This document shows positions 48,681-59,857 of a stretch of 64,000 bases of DNA, piece after piece. Numbering within the stretch: the first letter of the stretch is position 1; every line of letters starts with the position of its first letter. Made by a program: the position numbers and the translations under genes. The notes under the pieces were generated by a model. That model did no database searches and was not told where the DNA came from. It was given only the letters and a program-made list of their open reading frames with translations. This DNA comes from Isoperla grammatica (taxonomy: Eukaryota; Arthropoda; Insecta; Plecoptera; Perlodidae). The stretch is from positions 32,430,489 through 32,494,488 of the forward strand of contig OX246747.1 of NCBI GenBank assembly GCA_945910005.1, written 5' to 3'.

Positions 48681-49185
48681 CTGCGGGGCAAACACACACG
48701 TTCAAGGTCATTACGCGTCCTCAATGCACCTAGGCGATATAACGTCGGGGAGGAAAGGCGCAAATAGGAATAGGGTTTAATGGGAGGAAAAGACCATGGG
48801 AGGGGGGCTTGTATTGTCGCCTCTTACGAGAGGCAGAGTTAATCTAGGCCACTTTTACCCCGAGCCTACGTTCAATTGTAACAAGGTGGTGTTAAGGAAA
48901 AATGGGATGGGGTGCATGATGTAGTCGATGAAGCCGACCTGCGGGGCAAACACACACACGTTCAAGGTCGTTTACTTAACGACGCGTCCTCAATACAGCT
49001 GGAGGCGATATAACGTCGGAAAGGGACAAACTGGAAGACATTTAAAAGGGTTTAATGGGAGGAAAAGACCAAAAGGATTGGGGAGGGGGGGGGGGGGGGG
49101 GGGGGCAAATTTCGTCGCCTCTTACGACAGGCAGAGTTAATTTGGGCCACTTCTACCCCGATCGAGCCTACGTTCAGTTGTGGTG
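48661..49185. repeat. Tandem duplication of about 255 bp spanning an exon's acceptor
   Basis: Sequence 48661-48905, holding the first seven codons of the PDE4 exon, its acceptor and upstream intron, is repeated at about 48910-49185. The copies share the cacacacgttcaaggtc block, GGCGATATAACGTCGG, GGGTTTAATGGGAGGAAAAG, and a CGCCTCTTACGA-SAGGCAGAG block that resembles LINE 3'-end remnants. The second copy is diverged and carries a 21-base G run (49085-49105). Confidence 0.9.
48918..48938 (-). pseudogene. dnc: Decoy partial PDE4 exon with intact acceptor
   Basis: The duplicated segment keeps the acceptor tttgccccgcag and the codons VGFIDYI, then diverges (MHP instead of VHP) into non-coding sequence. 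In the transcript this acceptor comes before the authentic one at 48680. Splicing to it would lose the catalytic C-terminus unless skipped. It is a fossil or a cryptic site; nothing here shows that it is used. Confidence 0.8.
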
Positions 49186-49245
49186 ATGTGAGGAAAAATG
49201 GCATTATATTTGTAAGATTCAATATGATTAAAGAGCTTTAAAATA

Positions 49246-49282
<37 letters not shown>

Positions 49283-49564
49283 AAATGTGAATTTTTTTTT
49301 TTACAATTAAGATGTTTTCAACTATGTTCTTGTGTGAAATAGCCTAGTTATTTGATTTATTAGAGGTAAATAAATAAACAATTGTGCCATCATTATCTAC
49401 CCCCTGAGGCAAGAACCGTTTACCTATACGCCTCTACTACAGATGACTTTTATATGATTTCTTGTCAATACAAAATGAGGATCAAGTGCATTGAAACTTG
49501 AAAGACCAACGCACACGTACAAAGAACTCGAGGCCGAGTCTGTTGTTGTCGCTCGCTAGCTCAC
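49186..49564 (-). other. PDE4 intron remainder with (AT)n
   Basis: AT-rich, with a (AT)n run at about 49247-49279. No other feature is seen before the donor of the next exon. Confidence 0.6.
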
Positions 49565-49747
49565 CTGTGTTTTCTCGATGGTCGCGTTCTGTCGGTCGCA
49601 CATCGGACTAATGTCTAGATTCTGTTCCTTCTCCTTATCGCCCTGTTGGAAGAACTCCTCCATGAGTAGTTCCACCCACTGCCGATAGAGCGCCAGCGGT
49701 TTGGTCGGATTACTCAGGTCGGCGCAGTGTACGAGATTCTCCAAGAC
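49565..49747 (-). CDS. dnc: cAMP phosphodiesterase PDE4 (dunce), catalytic exon with metal Asp and glutamine switch
   Basis: Acceptor ttctag, donor gtgagc, 61 codons in phase 0. [20 protein letters not shown] contains the metal-coordinating aspartate of HCADLSNP. The following segment has [20 protein letters not shown], where the second Q of FFQQGD matches the invariant glutamine that orients the purine ring of c[18 protein letters not shown] ends the exon. All key residues for a working class I phosphodiesterase are present. The acceptor abuts a 300-bp (ATT)n microsatellite. Confidence 0.97.
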
Positions 49748-49756
49748 CTAGAATAA

Positions 49757-50066
<310 letters not shown>

Positions 50067-50067
<1 letters not shown>

Positions 50068-50390
50068 AACAACAGAACGCACATATAGATACAGATTCGT
50101 CTTTTTAGCATTAATTTTCTCTAAATTTAGCATTTTTAAGCGTCTATTAATTTTATCAAAACCTTGAATATGAGGCCACTTCTAATGGAGAATCGTCCGC
50201 AGATATTTTAAACGTATGAATGCAGTTCTAAACTTAATCTATTGATTGATATTTGGGCTTAACGTTCTATATTTTTTTAAATTAGCTTGACATGGCTCAA
50301 CAGGAATAAGTATACATTTTTGTTTGTAAACAAAGCATTTTGTTGCGTTTTCAAAAATACCAACACCTGCCGCATTACAACGCTTCACAC
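50067..50390 (-). other. PDE4 intron, no feature seen
   Basis: AT-rich sequence between the (ATT)n tract and the exon-derived array. No repeat or gene is recognised. Confidence 0.5.
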
Positions 50391-50394
50391 AACC

Positions 50395-50530
50395 TCGCCG
50401 CCCCGCACCATCTACCTGCAGTATTGTACAACGCCTCCCGCCCATCTCACACTACCTCGCCGCCCCGCACCATCTACCTGCAGTATTGTACAACGCCTCC
50501 CGCCTATCTCAAACTACCTCGCCGCCCCGC
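50395..50530. repeat. 62-bp direct repeat at the edge of the exon array
   Basis: Two 62-bp units (CGCCGCCCCGCACCATC, CTGCAGTATTGTACAACGCC) share the CGCCGCCCCGCAC block of the exon array but lack the exon portion. They look like decayed or rearranged array units at its 3' margin. Confidence 0.8.
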
Positions 50531-50532
50531 AC

Positions 50533-53500
50533 TACCCACCTGTATCCGGTCGGTGTAGTTGTCTAGCAGTAACACGCCCGAGCCGGCCACCTTCTTAGTC
50601 TCGACCATTGTCTTGAGGTCGGCGAGCAGGCTCATGTCCGTCACCCTCCCCTCCCCCTCGTACACTACCTCGCCGCCCCACACTACCCACCTGTATCCGG
50701 TCGGTGTAGTTGTCTAGCAGTAACACGCCCGAGCCGGCCACCTTCTTAGTCTCGACCATTGTCTTGAGGTCGGCGAGCAGGCTCATGTCCGTCACCCTCC
50801 CCTCCCCCTCGTACACTACCTCGCCGCCCCACACTACCCACCTGTATCCGGTCGGTGTAGTTGTCTAGCAGTAACACGCCCGAGCCGGCCACCTTCTTCG
50901 TCTCGACCATTGTCTTGAGGTCGGCGAGCAGGCTCATGTCCGTCACCCTCCCCCTCCCCTCGTACACTACCTCGCCGCCCCACACTACCCACCTGTATCC
51001 GGTCCGTGTAGTTGTCTAGCAGTAACACGCCCGAGCCGGCCACCTTCTTCGTCTCGACCATTGTCTTGAGGTCGGCGAGCAGGCTCATGTCCGTCACCCT
51101 CCCCCTCCCCTCGTACACTACCTCGCCGCCCCACACTACCCACCTGTATCCGGTCGGTGTAGTTGTCTAGCAGTAACACGCCCGAGCCGGCCACCTTCTT
51201 AGTCTCGACCATTGTCTTGAGGTCGGTGAGCAGGCTCATGTGTCCGTCACCCTCCCCCCCTCGTACACTACCTCGCCGCCCCGCACTACCCACCTGTATC
51301 CGGTCCGTGTAGTTGTCTAGCAGCAACACGCCCGAGCCGGCCACCTTCTTAGTCTCGACCATTGTCTTGAGGTCGGCTAGCAGGCTCATGTGTCCGTCAC
51401 CCTCCCCTCCCTCCCCTCGTACACTACCTCGCCGCCCCGCACTACCCACCTGTATCCGGTCGGTGTAGTTGTCTAGCAGTAACACGCCCGAGCCGGCCAC
51501 CTTCTTAGTCTCGACCATTGTCTTGAGGTCGGCGAGCAGGCTCATGTCCGTCACCCTCCCCTCCCCTCGTACACTACCTCGCCGTCCCGCAACTCCCACC
51601 TGCTTTATCCCTCTTACCACGCCGTCCCGCACCTCCCACCTGCTTTATCCCTCTTACCTCGCCGTCCCGCACCTCCCACCTGCTCTATCCCTCTTACCTC
51701 ACCCCCCCGCACTACCCACCTGTATCCGGTCGGTATAGTTGTCTAGCAGTAACACGCCCGAGCCGGCCACCTTCTTAGTCTCGACCATTGTCTTGAGGTC
51801 GGCGAGCAGGCTCATGTCCGTCACCCTCCCCTCCCTCCCCTCGTACACTACCTCGCCGCCCCGCACTACCCACCTGTATCCGGTCCGTGTAGTTGTCTAG
51901 CAGTAACACGCCCGAGCCGGCCACCTTCTTAGTCTCGACCATTGTCTTGAGGTCGGCGAGCAGGCTCGTGTGTCCGTCACCCTCCCCTCCCCTCCCCTCG
52001 TACACTACCTCGCCGCCCCACACTACCCACCTGTATCCGGTCGGTGTAGTTGTCTAGCAGTAACACGCCCGAGCCGGCCACCTTCTTAGTCTCGACCATT
52101 GTCTTGAGGTCGGCGAGCAGGCTCATGTCCGTCACCCTCCCCTCCCCTCCCCTCGTACACTACCTCGCCCCCCCCCGCACTACCCACCTGTATCCGGTCG
52201 GTGTAGTTGTCTAGCAGTAACACGCCCGAGCCGGCCACCTTCTTAGTCTCGACCATTGTCTTGAGGTCGGCGAGCAGGCTCATGTGTCCGTCACCCTCCC
52301 CCCCCTCCCCTCGTACACTACCTCGCCGCCCCGCACTACCCACCTGTATCCGGTCGGTGTAGTTGTCTAGCAGTAGCACGCCCGAGCTGGCCACCTTCTT
52401 AGTCTCGACCATTGTCTTGAGGTCGGCGAGCAGGCTCGTGTCCGTCACCCTCCCCTCCCCTCGTATACTACCTCGCCGCCCCGCACTACCCACCTGTATC
52501 CGGTCGGTGTAGTTGTCTAGCAGTAACACGCCCGAGCCGGCCACCTTCTTAGTCTCGACCATTGTCTTGAGGTCGGCGAGCAGGCTCATGTCCGTCACCC
52601 TCCCCTCCCCTCCCCTCGTACTCTACCACGCCGCCCCGCACTACCCACCTGTATCCGGTCGGTGTAGTTGTCTAGCAGTAACACGCCCGAGCCGGCCACC
52701 TTCTTAGTCTCGACCATTGTCTTGAGGTCGGCGAGCAGGCTCATGTCCGTCACCCTCCCCTCCCTCCCCTCGTACTCTACCACGCCGCCCCGCACTACCC
52801 ACCTGTATCCGGTCGGTGTAGTTGTCTAGCAGTAACACGCCCGAGCCGGCCACCTTCTTAGTCTCGACCATTGTCTTGAGGTCGGCGAGCAGGCTCATGT
52901 CCGTCACCCTCCCCTCCCCTCGTACACTACCTCGCCGCCCCCCCCGCACTACCCACCTGTATCCGGTCCGTGTAGTTGTCTAGCAGTAACACGCCCGAGC
53001 CGGCCACCTTCTTAGTCTCGACCATTGTCTTGAGGTCGGCGAGCAGGCTCATGTCCGTCACCCTCCCCTCCCTCCCCTCGTACTCTACCACGCCGCCCCG
53101 CACTACCCACCTGTATCCGGTCGGTGTAGTTGTCTAGCAGTAACACGCCCGAGCCGGCCACCTTCTTAGTCTCGACCATTGTCTTGAGGTCGGCGAGCAG
53201 GCTCATGTCCGTCACCCTCCCCTCCCCTCGTACACTACCTCGCCGCCCCACACTACCCACCTGTATCCGGTCGGTGTAGTTGTCTAGCAGTAACACGCCC
53301 GAGCCGGCCACCTTCTTAGTCTCGACCATTGTCTTGAGGTCGGCGAGCAGGCTCATGTCCGTCACCCTCCCCTCCCCTAGTACACTACCTCGCCGCCCCG
53401 CACTACCCACCTGTATCCGGTCGGTGTAGTTGTCTAGCAGTAACACGCCCGAGCCGGCCACCTTCTTAGTCTCGACCATTGTCTTGAGGTCGGCGAGCAG

Positions 53501-54938
53501 GCTCATGTCCGTCACCCTCCCCTCCCCTCGTACACTACCTCGCCCCCCCCCCCGCACTACCCACCTGTATCCGGTCGGTGTAGTTGTCTAGCAGTAACAC
53601 GCCCGAGCCGGCCACCTTCTTAGTCTCGACCATTGTCTTGAGGTCGGTGAGCAGGCTCATGTGTCCGTCACCCTCCCCCCCTCGTACACTACCTCGCCGC
53701 CCCGCACTACCCACCTGTATCCGGTCGGTGTAGTTGTCTAGCAGTAACACGCCCGAGCCGGCCACCTTCTTAGTCTCGACCATTGTCTTGAGGTCGGCGA
53801 GCAGGCTCATGTGTCCGTCACCCTCCCCTCCCTCCCCTCGTACACTACCTCGCCGCCCCGCACTACCCACCTGTATCCGGTCGGTGTAGTTGTCTAGCAG
53901 TAACACGCCCGAGCCGGCCACCTTCTTAGTCTCGACCATTGTCTTGAGGTCGGCGAGCAGGCTCATGTCCGTCACCCTCCCCTCCCCTCGTACACTACCT
54001 CACCGCCCCGCACTACCCACCTGTATCCGGTCGGTGTAGTTGTCTAGCAGTAACACGCCCGAGCCGGCCACCTTCTTAGTCTCGACCATTGTCTTGAGGT
54101 CGGCGAGCAGGCTCATGTCCGTCACCCTCCCCTCCCCTCGTACACTACCTCGCCGCCCCGCACTACCCACCTGTATCCGGTCGGTGTAGTTGTCTAGCAG
54201 TAACACGCCCGAGCCGGCCACCTTCTTAGTCTCGACCATTGTCTTGAGGTCGGCTAGCAGGCTCATGTCACTCACCCTCCCCTCCCCTCCCCTCTACCTC
54301 GCCGCCCCGCACTACCCACCTGTATCCGGTCCGTGTAGTTGTCTAGCAGTAACACGCCCGAGCCGGCCACCTTCTTAGTCTCGACCATTGTCTTGAGGTC
54401 GGCGAGCAGGCTCATGTCCGTCACCCTCCCCTCCCTCCCCTCGTACACTACCTCGCCCCCCCCCCGCACTACCCACCTGTATCCGGTCGGTGTAGTTGTC
54501 TAGCAGTAACACGCCCGAGCCGGCCACCTTCTTAGTCTCGACCATTGTCTTGAGGTCGGCGAGCAGGCTCATGTCCCTCCCCTCCCCTCCCCTCCCCTCG
54601 TACACTACCTCGCCGCCCCGCACTACCCACCTGTATCCGGTCGGTGAAGTTGTCTAGCAGTAACACGCCCGAGCCGGCCACCTTCTTAGTCTCGACCATT
54701 GTCTTGAGGTCGGCGAGCAGGCTCATGTCCGTCACCCTCCCCTCCCCTCGTACACTACCTCGCCGCCCCCCGCACTACCCACCTGTATCCGGTCGGTGTA
54801 GTTGTCTAGCAGTAACACGCCCGAGCCGGCCACCTTCTTAGTCTCGACCATTGTCTTGAGGTCGGCGAGCAGGCTCATGTGTCCGTCACCCTCCCCTCCC
54901 CCGCCCTCCCCACTACCTCGCCGCCCCGCACTACCCAC
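50533..54938 (-). repeat. dnc: Tandem array of 28 partial PDE4 exon copies with splice donors
   Basis: Twenty-eight units of about 150-157 bp each contain the exon segment [20 protein letters not shown] plus [12 protein letters not shown], then the donor CAG/GTGGGTAG and about 45 bases of G-rich intron. The first plus-strand base after each donor (TGTATCC) lies at 50541, 50692, 50843, 50994, 51145, 51295, 51451, 51721, 51875, 52032, 52189, 52345, 52495, 52650, 52804, 52959, 53112, 53262, 53412, 53566, 53716, 53872, 54022, 54172, 54321, 54479, 54632 and 54784. The authentic exon's is at 54940. Each copy starts at GACGGACATG and lacks the exon's 5' part. The sequence before it is purine-rich, so no splice acceptor is visible. 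Between 51580 and 51710 three 39-bp mini-units lacking exon sequence lengthen one interval to 270 bp. Confidence 0.95.
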
Positions 54939-55216
54939 CTGTATCCGGTCGGTGTAGTTGTCTAGCAGTAACACGCCCGAGCCGGCCACCTTCTTAGTCT
55001 CGACCATTGTCTTGAGGTCGGCGAGCAGGCTCATGTGTTTGGACATGTCCGTCGAGAGGACCATGTCGATCACCATCTTGCGCAACGTCTGACGCTGTTT
55101 CCGGCCTAGGTTCGAGAAGATGTCGCAGCCGTCGTTCTGCAATAGTTTGAAGGCCACGGCCAGGTGGTGGTTTTCGAGCACGGACTCGTCGTTGTACATC
55201 AACGCCAGCTCCGAGC
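54939..55216 (-). CDS. dnc: cAMP phosphodiesterase PDE4 (dunce), catalytic exon and source of the array
   Basis: Acceptor tttccag lies before 55216; two bases complete a serine codon split by the intron (phase 1), and 92 codons run to the donor GTGGGT at 54938. The sequence [20 protein letters not shown] leads through [20 protein letters not shown] to [17 protein letters not shown] and DNYTDRIQ, the middle helices of the PDE4 catalytic core that line the substrate pocket. It matches insect dunce almost exactly. The final third is the segment amplified downstream. Relative to this exon, the shorter array copies have lost the four codons SKHM in frame, and a few carry a related junction reading GHMSLL. 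Confidence 0.97.
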
Positions 55217-56030
55217 CTGGAAACAGTGACGCGTCATTTAGTTGAGAGCAAACACAAAAAAAAAAAAAAAATTATATTTATAGAGTCCACCCACTCGGTA
55301 ACAAGACTGATTTTCAGTGAGGACCATAAATTAAAGCGATTAACCAACCCTGTAGGTCGTTGTTCGAAAAACTAACCTCTCCTGGTATAGCTCAATATAG
55401 CTCGATTAGTGACAAGTAAAATTCACCACGATTTTAATTTTGGTTGTAGAATTTTTTGTGGACATATTATAAGAACGTGAAATTTTATTTTTCTGCTTTT
55501 ACTGGAGTCTGTGTGTATAACTGGAAAGTATTAATCAACTAGTACAAAATTTCTAAGAAATTCCTGTTTTTATTTTAAATTTTAAAAATATTTAATTTAT
55601 CTCTTTAAAAAGAAGAATTTTGGCAAAAATTGGAAGTTTTCAGAAAAAAATTGGCAACATTATTATAGATAACAATACACACGAAACCTATAAAAGAAGT
55701 TCGAAACTGTATACCAGTAAATCGTAATGATAAGCAGGTATTACAGCATCGTATTAAATGTCTTTGTACAAGGTTATGTATTATATAGACAAACATATAC
55801 GTGAATGAGGCCCGGTTTTCCAATCGATTAACGGGTCGTTAACGGGGCCGTTAGCTGACGGTCCACAACCTGTAACCCAACAAGCCCTATGCAGATAACG
55901 AACCGTAAGTTAACGGCCCCGTTAATGGCGATTGAAAAACCGGGCATTAAATGAAACAAAACGAAATAAAATAATTTAATTTTTTTTTTTTTTATGAAAA
56001 TTTATCAAAAAGGAATTAAAGTATACTCAC
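55217..56030 (-). other. PDE4 intron with one MITE
   Basis: AT-rich intron of 814 bases. Besides the hairpin MITE at 55810-55945 and short poly(A)/poly(T) runs, I see nothing in it. Confidence 0.6.
55810..55945. mobile_element. Hairpin MITE, 136 bp
   Basis: GCCCGGTTTTCCAATCG pairs with CGATTGAAAAACCGGGC with one internal difference. The inner arms (TTAACGGG, GTTAACGGGGCCGTTA) extend the hairpin. No target duplication is resolved. Confidence 0.75.
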
Positions 56031-56295
56031 TGGAGTTGATGAGGAACTGGTTGGTGAGTCCCGGATGGTCGACGTCGTGAATGGTCGCCGCAAACAGCGC
56101 GGCCATGATCTCGAGGGGCGTGAACACAGACTCTAGTGCGGGCGTGTTCAACAGCACGTGCGTGCTCTGGGTCACGTCGGCCGCGTGCATGCTGTTGTGG
56201 AACGGGTTGTCCTTGACGTAGTGGTCCTCCAACGTCATCATGAACGTGATGAACGTCTTCGGCGGTATCATGAACGTCTTCAACAGGTCTCGACT
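56031..56295 (-). CDS. dnc: cAMP phosphodiesterase PDE4 (dunce), metal-binding HD exon
   Basis: Acceptor tttccag, donor gtgagt, 265 nt from phase 0 to phase 1. The sequence [15 protein letters not shown] leads to [20 protein letters not shown] and [19 protein letters not shown], then [28 protein letters not shown] supplies the general-acid and first metal histidines, and [10 protein letters not shown] is the class I PDE signature. All catalytic residues are intact. The text is closer to insect dunce ([18 protein letters not shown]) than to vertebrate PDE4. Confidence 0.97.
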
Positions 56296-56689
56296 CTGGA
56301 AATAATTAAATAAATAACATTTTTTTTATTTTTTTTTATTTTTTTTTATTACATTTTTATAAAAAAAATACACTTTACATGTAAGTGCACAGCAGGTCAC
56401 GACTCTTAAAACAATGAAATAAATAACATACATGATTTTAAATTAATTACATTTTTATAAAAAAAAAAACATTTAACATGTTAGCCCAAGAAATGGAGTA
56501 CCTAGCATGCTGCTCCCCTCAACCCCCCGACTGTAAAGTTGGATAGGAGGCCAATATACAGATTGACAAAATACACGTTTTTATATCCTCCAATAATACA
56601 GCTGTTACAAAAAATTCAGAGGCGCGGTTAACATCTAATTTTATTAATATTTGATATAACAACGCACTCGACAATTCTGATCATATGAC

Positions 56690-56930
56690 GTCGGAGGGTG
56701 TTTGGTGGAAAGGGACAAGTAGGCCGTAAAGGGGAGGAAACAGGAAAGGGGAGGATGTGGACTGCATTTCGTCTGGCTTCTCCCCCTCGATCTGTCCGGC
56801 TAGGGTAGCCTTATCTATACCAGAAGCATACGCTTCCGTTGGCATAGCTCTCGGGATCAACAAAGCACGCAAACCTGCCCCCACCACGATAATAAGGTAG
56901 CAGTCCCAAGGCAGAGCGTTCAGTTCGCAA
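56690..56930 (-). other. Possible LINE remnant
   Basis: A GC-richer patch reads on the minus strand as GLRALLIPRAMPTEAYASGI and then KATLAGQIEGEKPDE. Its composition differs from the intron around it and recalls decayed non-LTR retroelement sequence. I cannot name a family, and no reverse transcriptase motif is visible. Confidence 0.3.
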
Positions 56931-58114
56931 AGAGGGTATAGGCACATATAAAGAAGACATTTATGAAAGGAAGAAAGAGAAACAGATACAGATACAAGAA
57001 AGATTGAGAAATTACGTGAACGAGAGCGCTTTTTTGACGGGCATCGGTCACCACATGTAGAAACCCACCTCGACCGGCCGCATTCACTAAAAGTTTCAAC
57101 TCGGAGCATTTTAAACCAGTATGAGTACGAGCAAAGGTATAAAACTGAAATCCAATACCTGCGCACTTTATCATTTAGAAATCATTTTGAATTTGAAAAA
57201 TCGTACGATTGACAGAAACGAACAAAACCTGAATAACTCATTCCATTGAAATATTTTCGTTCCACACGAATAGTTATTAATCGAAAAAAAGTTATTTTCG
57301 ACCGCGAGCTTCATCAATAGAAAATCGCTCTCGTTATATCCAATATCGATAATACGTAATCCACGAACAACACATATAAAGCTCACCGACCGAACACGGT
57401 TTGAAATCATTTTCAATTTGAATTAATTGTTATCGATATAGGCCCCTATACACATACGAAACTGATTTAACAATATTGTTTGTGCACAGAAATTAATTAG
57501 GAAACGAAAAAAAGAGGAGCGCATATATATAAAATATATACACTGTTAATAGGATAATGAAACAAAGTTTTAGAGTTATATTATCACTGTCCGTTGTATA
57601 GTTAGCGTGGAGTTAAAATATAGGATTGTGATAAAAGCGAAATAACAACGATTCGTTTGGGTGGGTTTACCACAAACAAATTACACACAACTTTGTAATC
57701 GTGTATTGTCTAGACGAGACTAAATTTGCATGGATTTACATTTACATATAGGATAATGCTTTAAAGTAGATAAAATAAAGCTATAAAGAACAGGTTAACT
57801 TTACCTATACGGACAATGTGGTCGCATTTGAAAAAAAACGGGACATGATAAATGAAATAAAAATTGAGTATTCGCATCAAACCTACAATGTAAACTGTTT
57901 TCAATTGAAGTATTAAATAATTCAATATTTATTTACTTAATGCTTCGTCTCTCTTGTAGGCTATTCTGCTCTTAGGAAAAATTTGGCATTCCTAAACTTA
58001 AATTTAGCACTTGACACTTTGCATACGACCCTGGTAAATAGCATGTAATAAAACAATTCCATATAGCAACAAAACCTGTACTTAACTTGTCACTTTGCAC
58101 ACGGCCCTCAATCT

Positions 58115-58134
58115 CCCCCCCCCCCCCCCCCCCC
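58115..58134. repeat. C20 homopolymer
   Basis: Twenty consecutive Cs, which are Gs on the transcribed sense strand of PDE4. Confidence 0.95.
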
Positions 58135-58291
58135 TCCCTACCGAGGCATATCTATCGTTCACTAAAATGCAACAGTGTAAACGTTAGCGCCACGATATGC
58201 AAACAAACAGTGTTGCCAGCGTCACAGCCACCATTGTATTTGCACTTTTACCGTCGGTGTTTACACTAAAAAATTGCGATTAATAACAAAC

Positions 58292-58345
58292 AATCCATCC
58301 ATCCATCCATCCATCCATCCATCCATCCATCTATCCATCTATCCA
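58292..58345. repeat. (CCAT)n microsatellite
   Basis: About twelve CCAT units, ending with CTAT variants. Confidence 0.95.
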
Positions 58346-58439
58346 ACCGTGACGTCACTGACACCAAACGAAATCCGTCAAATAGGATTGAATGCGCATG
58401 CTTGCGTGAAATGCTACCTACAGTGTGTTTCAAATTAAC

Positions 58440-59660
58440 CTCGCAGTGGCGTTCTCGCGTGGCCCCAACGAAAGTATTCGCATACCGATCTCAGGTCATT
58501 GTCTACTGACTGGCCCCTTTCAACCGCGCCAATTGAAAGAAAATCAACAGATATACTAGTTCCAACGAAAGCATTCGGATACCGATCTCAGGTAATTGTC
58601 TACTGGCCCCTTTCAAAGTCACAACGAAGGTATTCGCCTACCGATCTCATTGTCTACTGGCCGCTTTCAACCGCGTCAATTGAAAGAACATCAACAGATA
58701 TACTAGTCCCAACGAATGTATTCGCCTACCGATCTCAGGTCATTGTCTACTGACTGGCCCCTTTCAACCGCGCCAATTGAAAGAAAATCAACAGATATAC
58801 TAGTCCCAACGAATGTATTCGCATACCGATCTCAGGTCATTGTCTACTGGCCCCTTTCAACCGCGCCAATTGAAAGAAAATCAACATATGTACTAGTCTC
58901 AACGAAAGTATTCGCATACCGATCTCAGGTCATTGTCTACTGCCCCTTTCAACCGCGCCAATTGAAAGAAAATCAACAGATATACTAGTCCCAACGAAAG
59001 TATTCGCATACCGATCTCAGGTCATTGTCTACTGGCCCCTTTCAACCGTGCCAATTGAAAGAAAATCAACAGATATACTAGTCACAACGAAAGTATTCGC
59101 ATACCGATCTCAGGTCATTGTCTACGGCCCTTTTCAACCGCGCCAATTGAAAGAAAATCAACAGATATACAAGTCCCAACGAAAGTATTCGCATACCGGT
59201 CTCAGGTCATTGTCTACTGGCCTCTTTCAACCGCGCCAATTGAAAGAAAATCAACATATGTACTAGTCTCAACGAAAGTATTCGCATACCGATCTCAGGT
59301 CGTTGTCTACTGGCCCCTTTCAACCGCGCCAATTGAAAGAATATCAACAAATATACAAGTCCCAACGAAAGTATTCGTATACCGATCTCAGGTCATTGTC
59401 TACTGGCCCCTTTCAACCGCGCCAATTGAAAGAAAATCAACATATGTACTAGTCTCAACGAAAGTATTTGCATACCGATCTCAGGTCATTGTCTACTGGC
59501 CCCTTTCAACCGCGCCAATTGAAAGAAAATTATCAGATATACTAGTCCCAACGAAAGTATTCGCATACCGGTCTCAGGTCATTGATACTGCCCCCTTTCA
59601 ACCGCGCCAATTGAAAGAAAATCATCAGATAAAAGTTATCCCAACGAAAGTATTCGGATG
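58440..59660. repeat. Minisatellite, about 93-bp unit, about 13 copies
   Basis: Units share CCCAACGAAAGTATTCGCAT, a CCGATCTCAGGTCATTGTCT block, CCCTTTCAACCGCGCCAATTG and AAAGAAAATCAACAGATATA. Two early units are shortened (near 58600-58690). Some units alternate CATATGTACTAGTCTC with CAGATATACTAGTCCC variants. The open frames here are artefacts of the period. Confidence 0.93.
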
Positions 59661-59857
59661 GTTACGACACAGCTGAGTCCAAGGTGACAACTTAATTTTC
59701 CACTTCGCTAATTCCTACTATCTAATCTAAACAGGTACTTAGGCGATAATTTAAGACCTTCCGTCGGTTACCTGTAACGGTGGGTGTAGCCAAACCGCCT
59801 GTGCACTCGACTAAGCCGAACCACATGCATTTACGAATGTGTGAAAGAACGCCAGGT

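Noticed and set aside
50985..51632. A 215-residue repeat protein on the minus strand
   Set aside because: The frame runs through donor and intron parts only where unit lengths happen to be multiples of three. It is a by-product of the array.
50533..54938. Alternative cassette exons, as in mutually exclusive exon clusters
   Set aside because: Array copies lack the 5' part of the exon and any pyrimidine tract or AG acceptor. They can act as donors but not as independent exons.
56681..57166. 161-codon minus-strand gene in the PDE4 intron
   Set aside because: No domain is recognised. Part looks like a decayed retroelement and the rest is AT-rich intron with unremarkable codon use.
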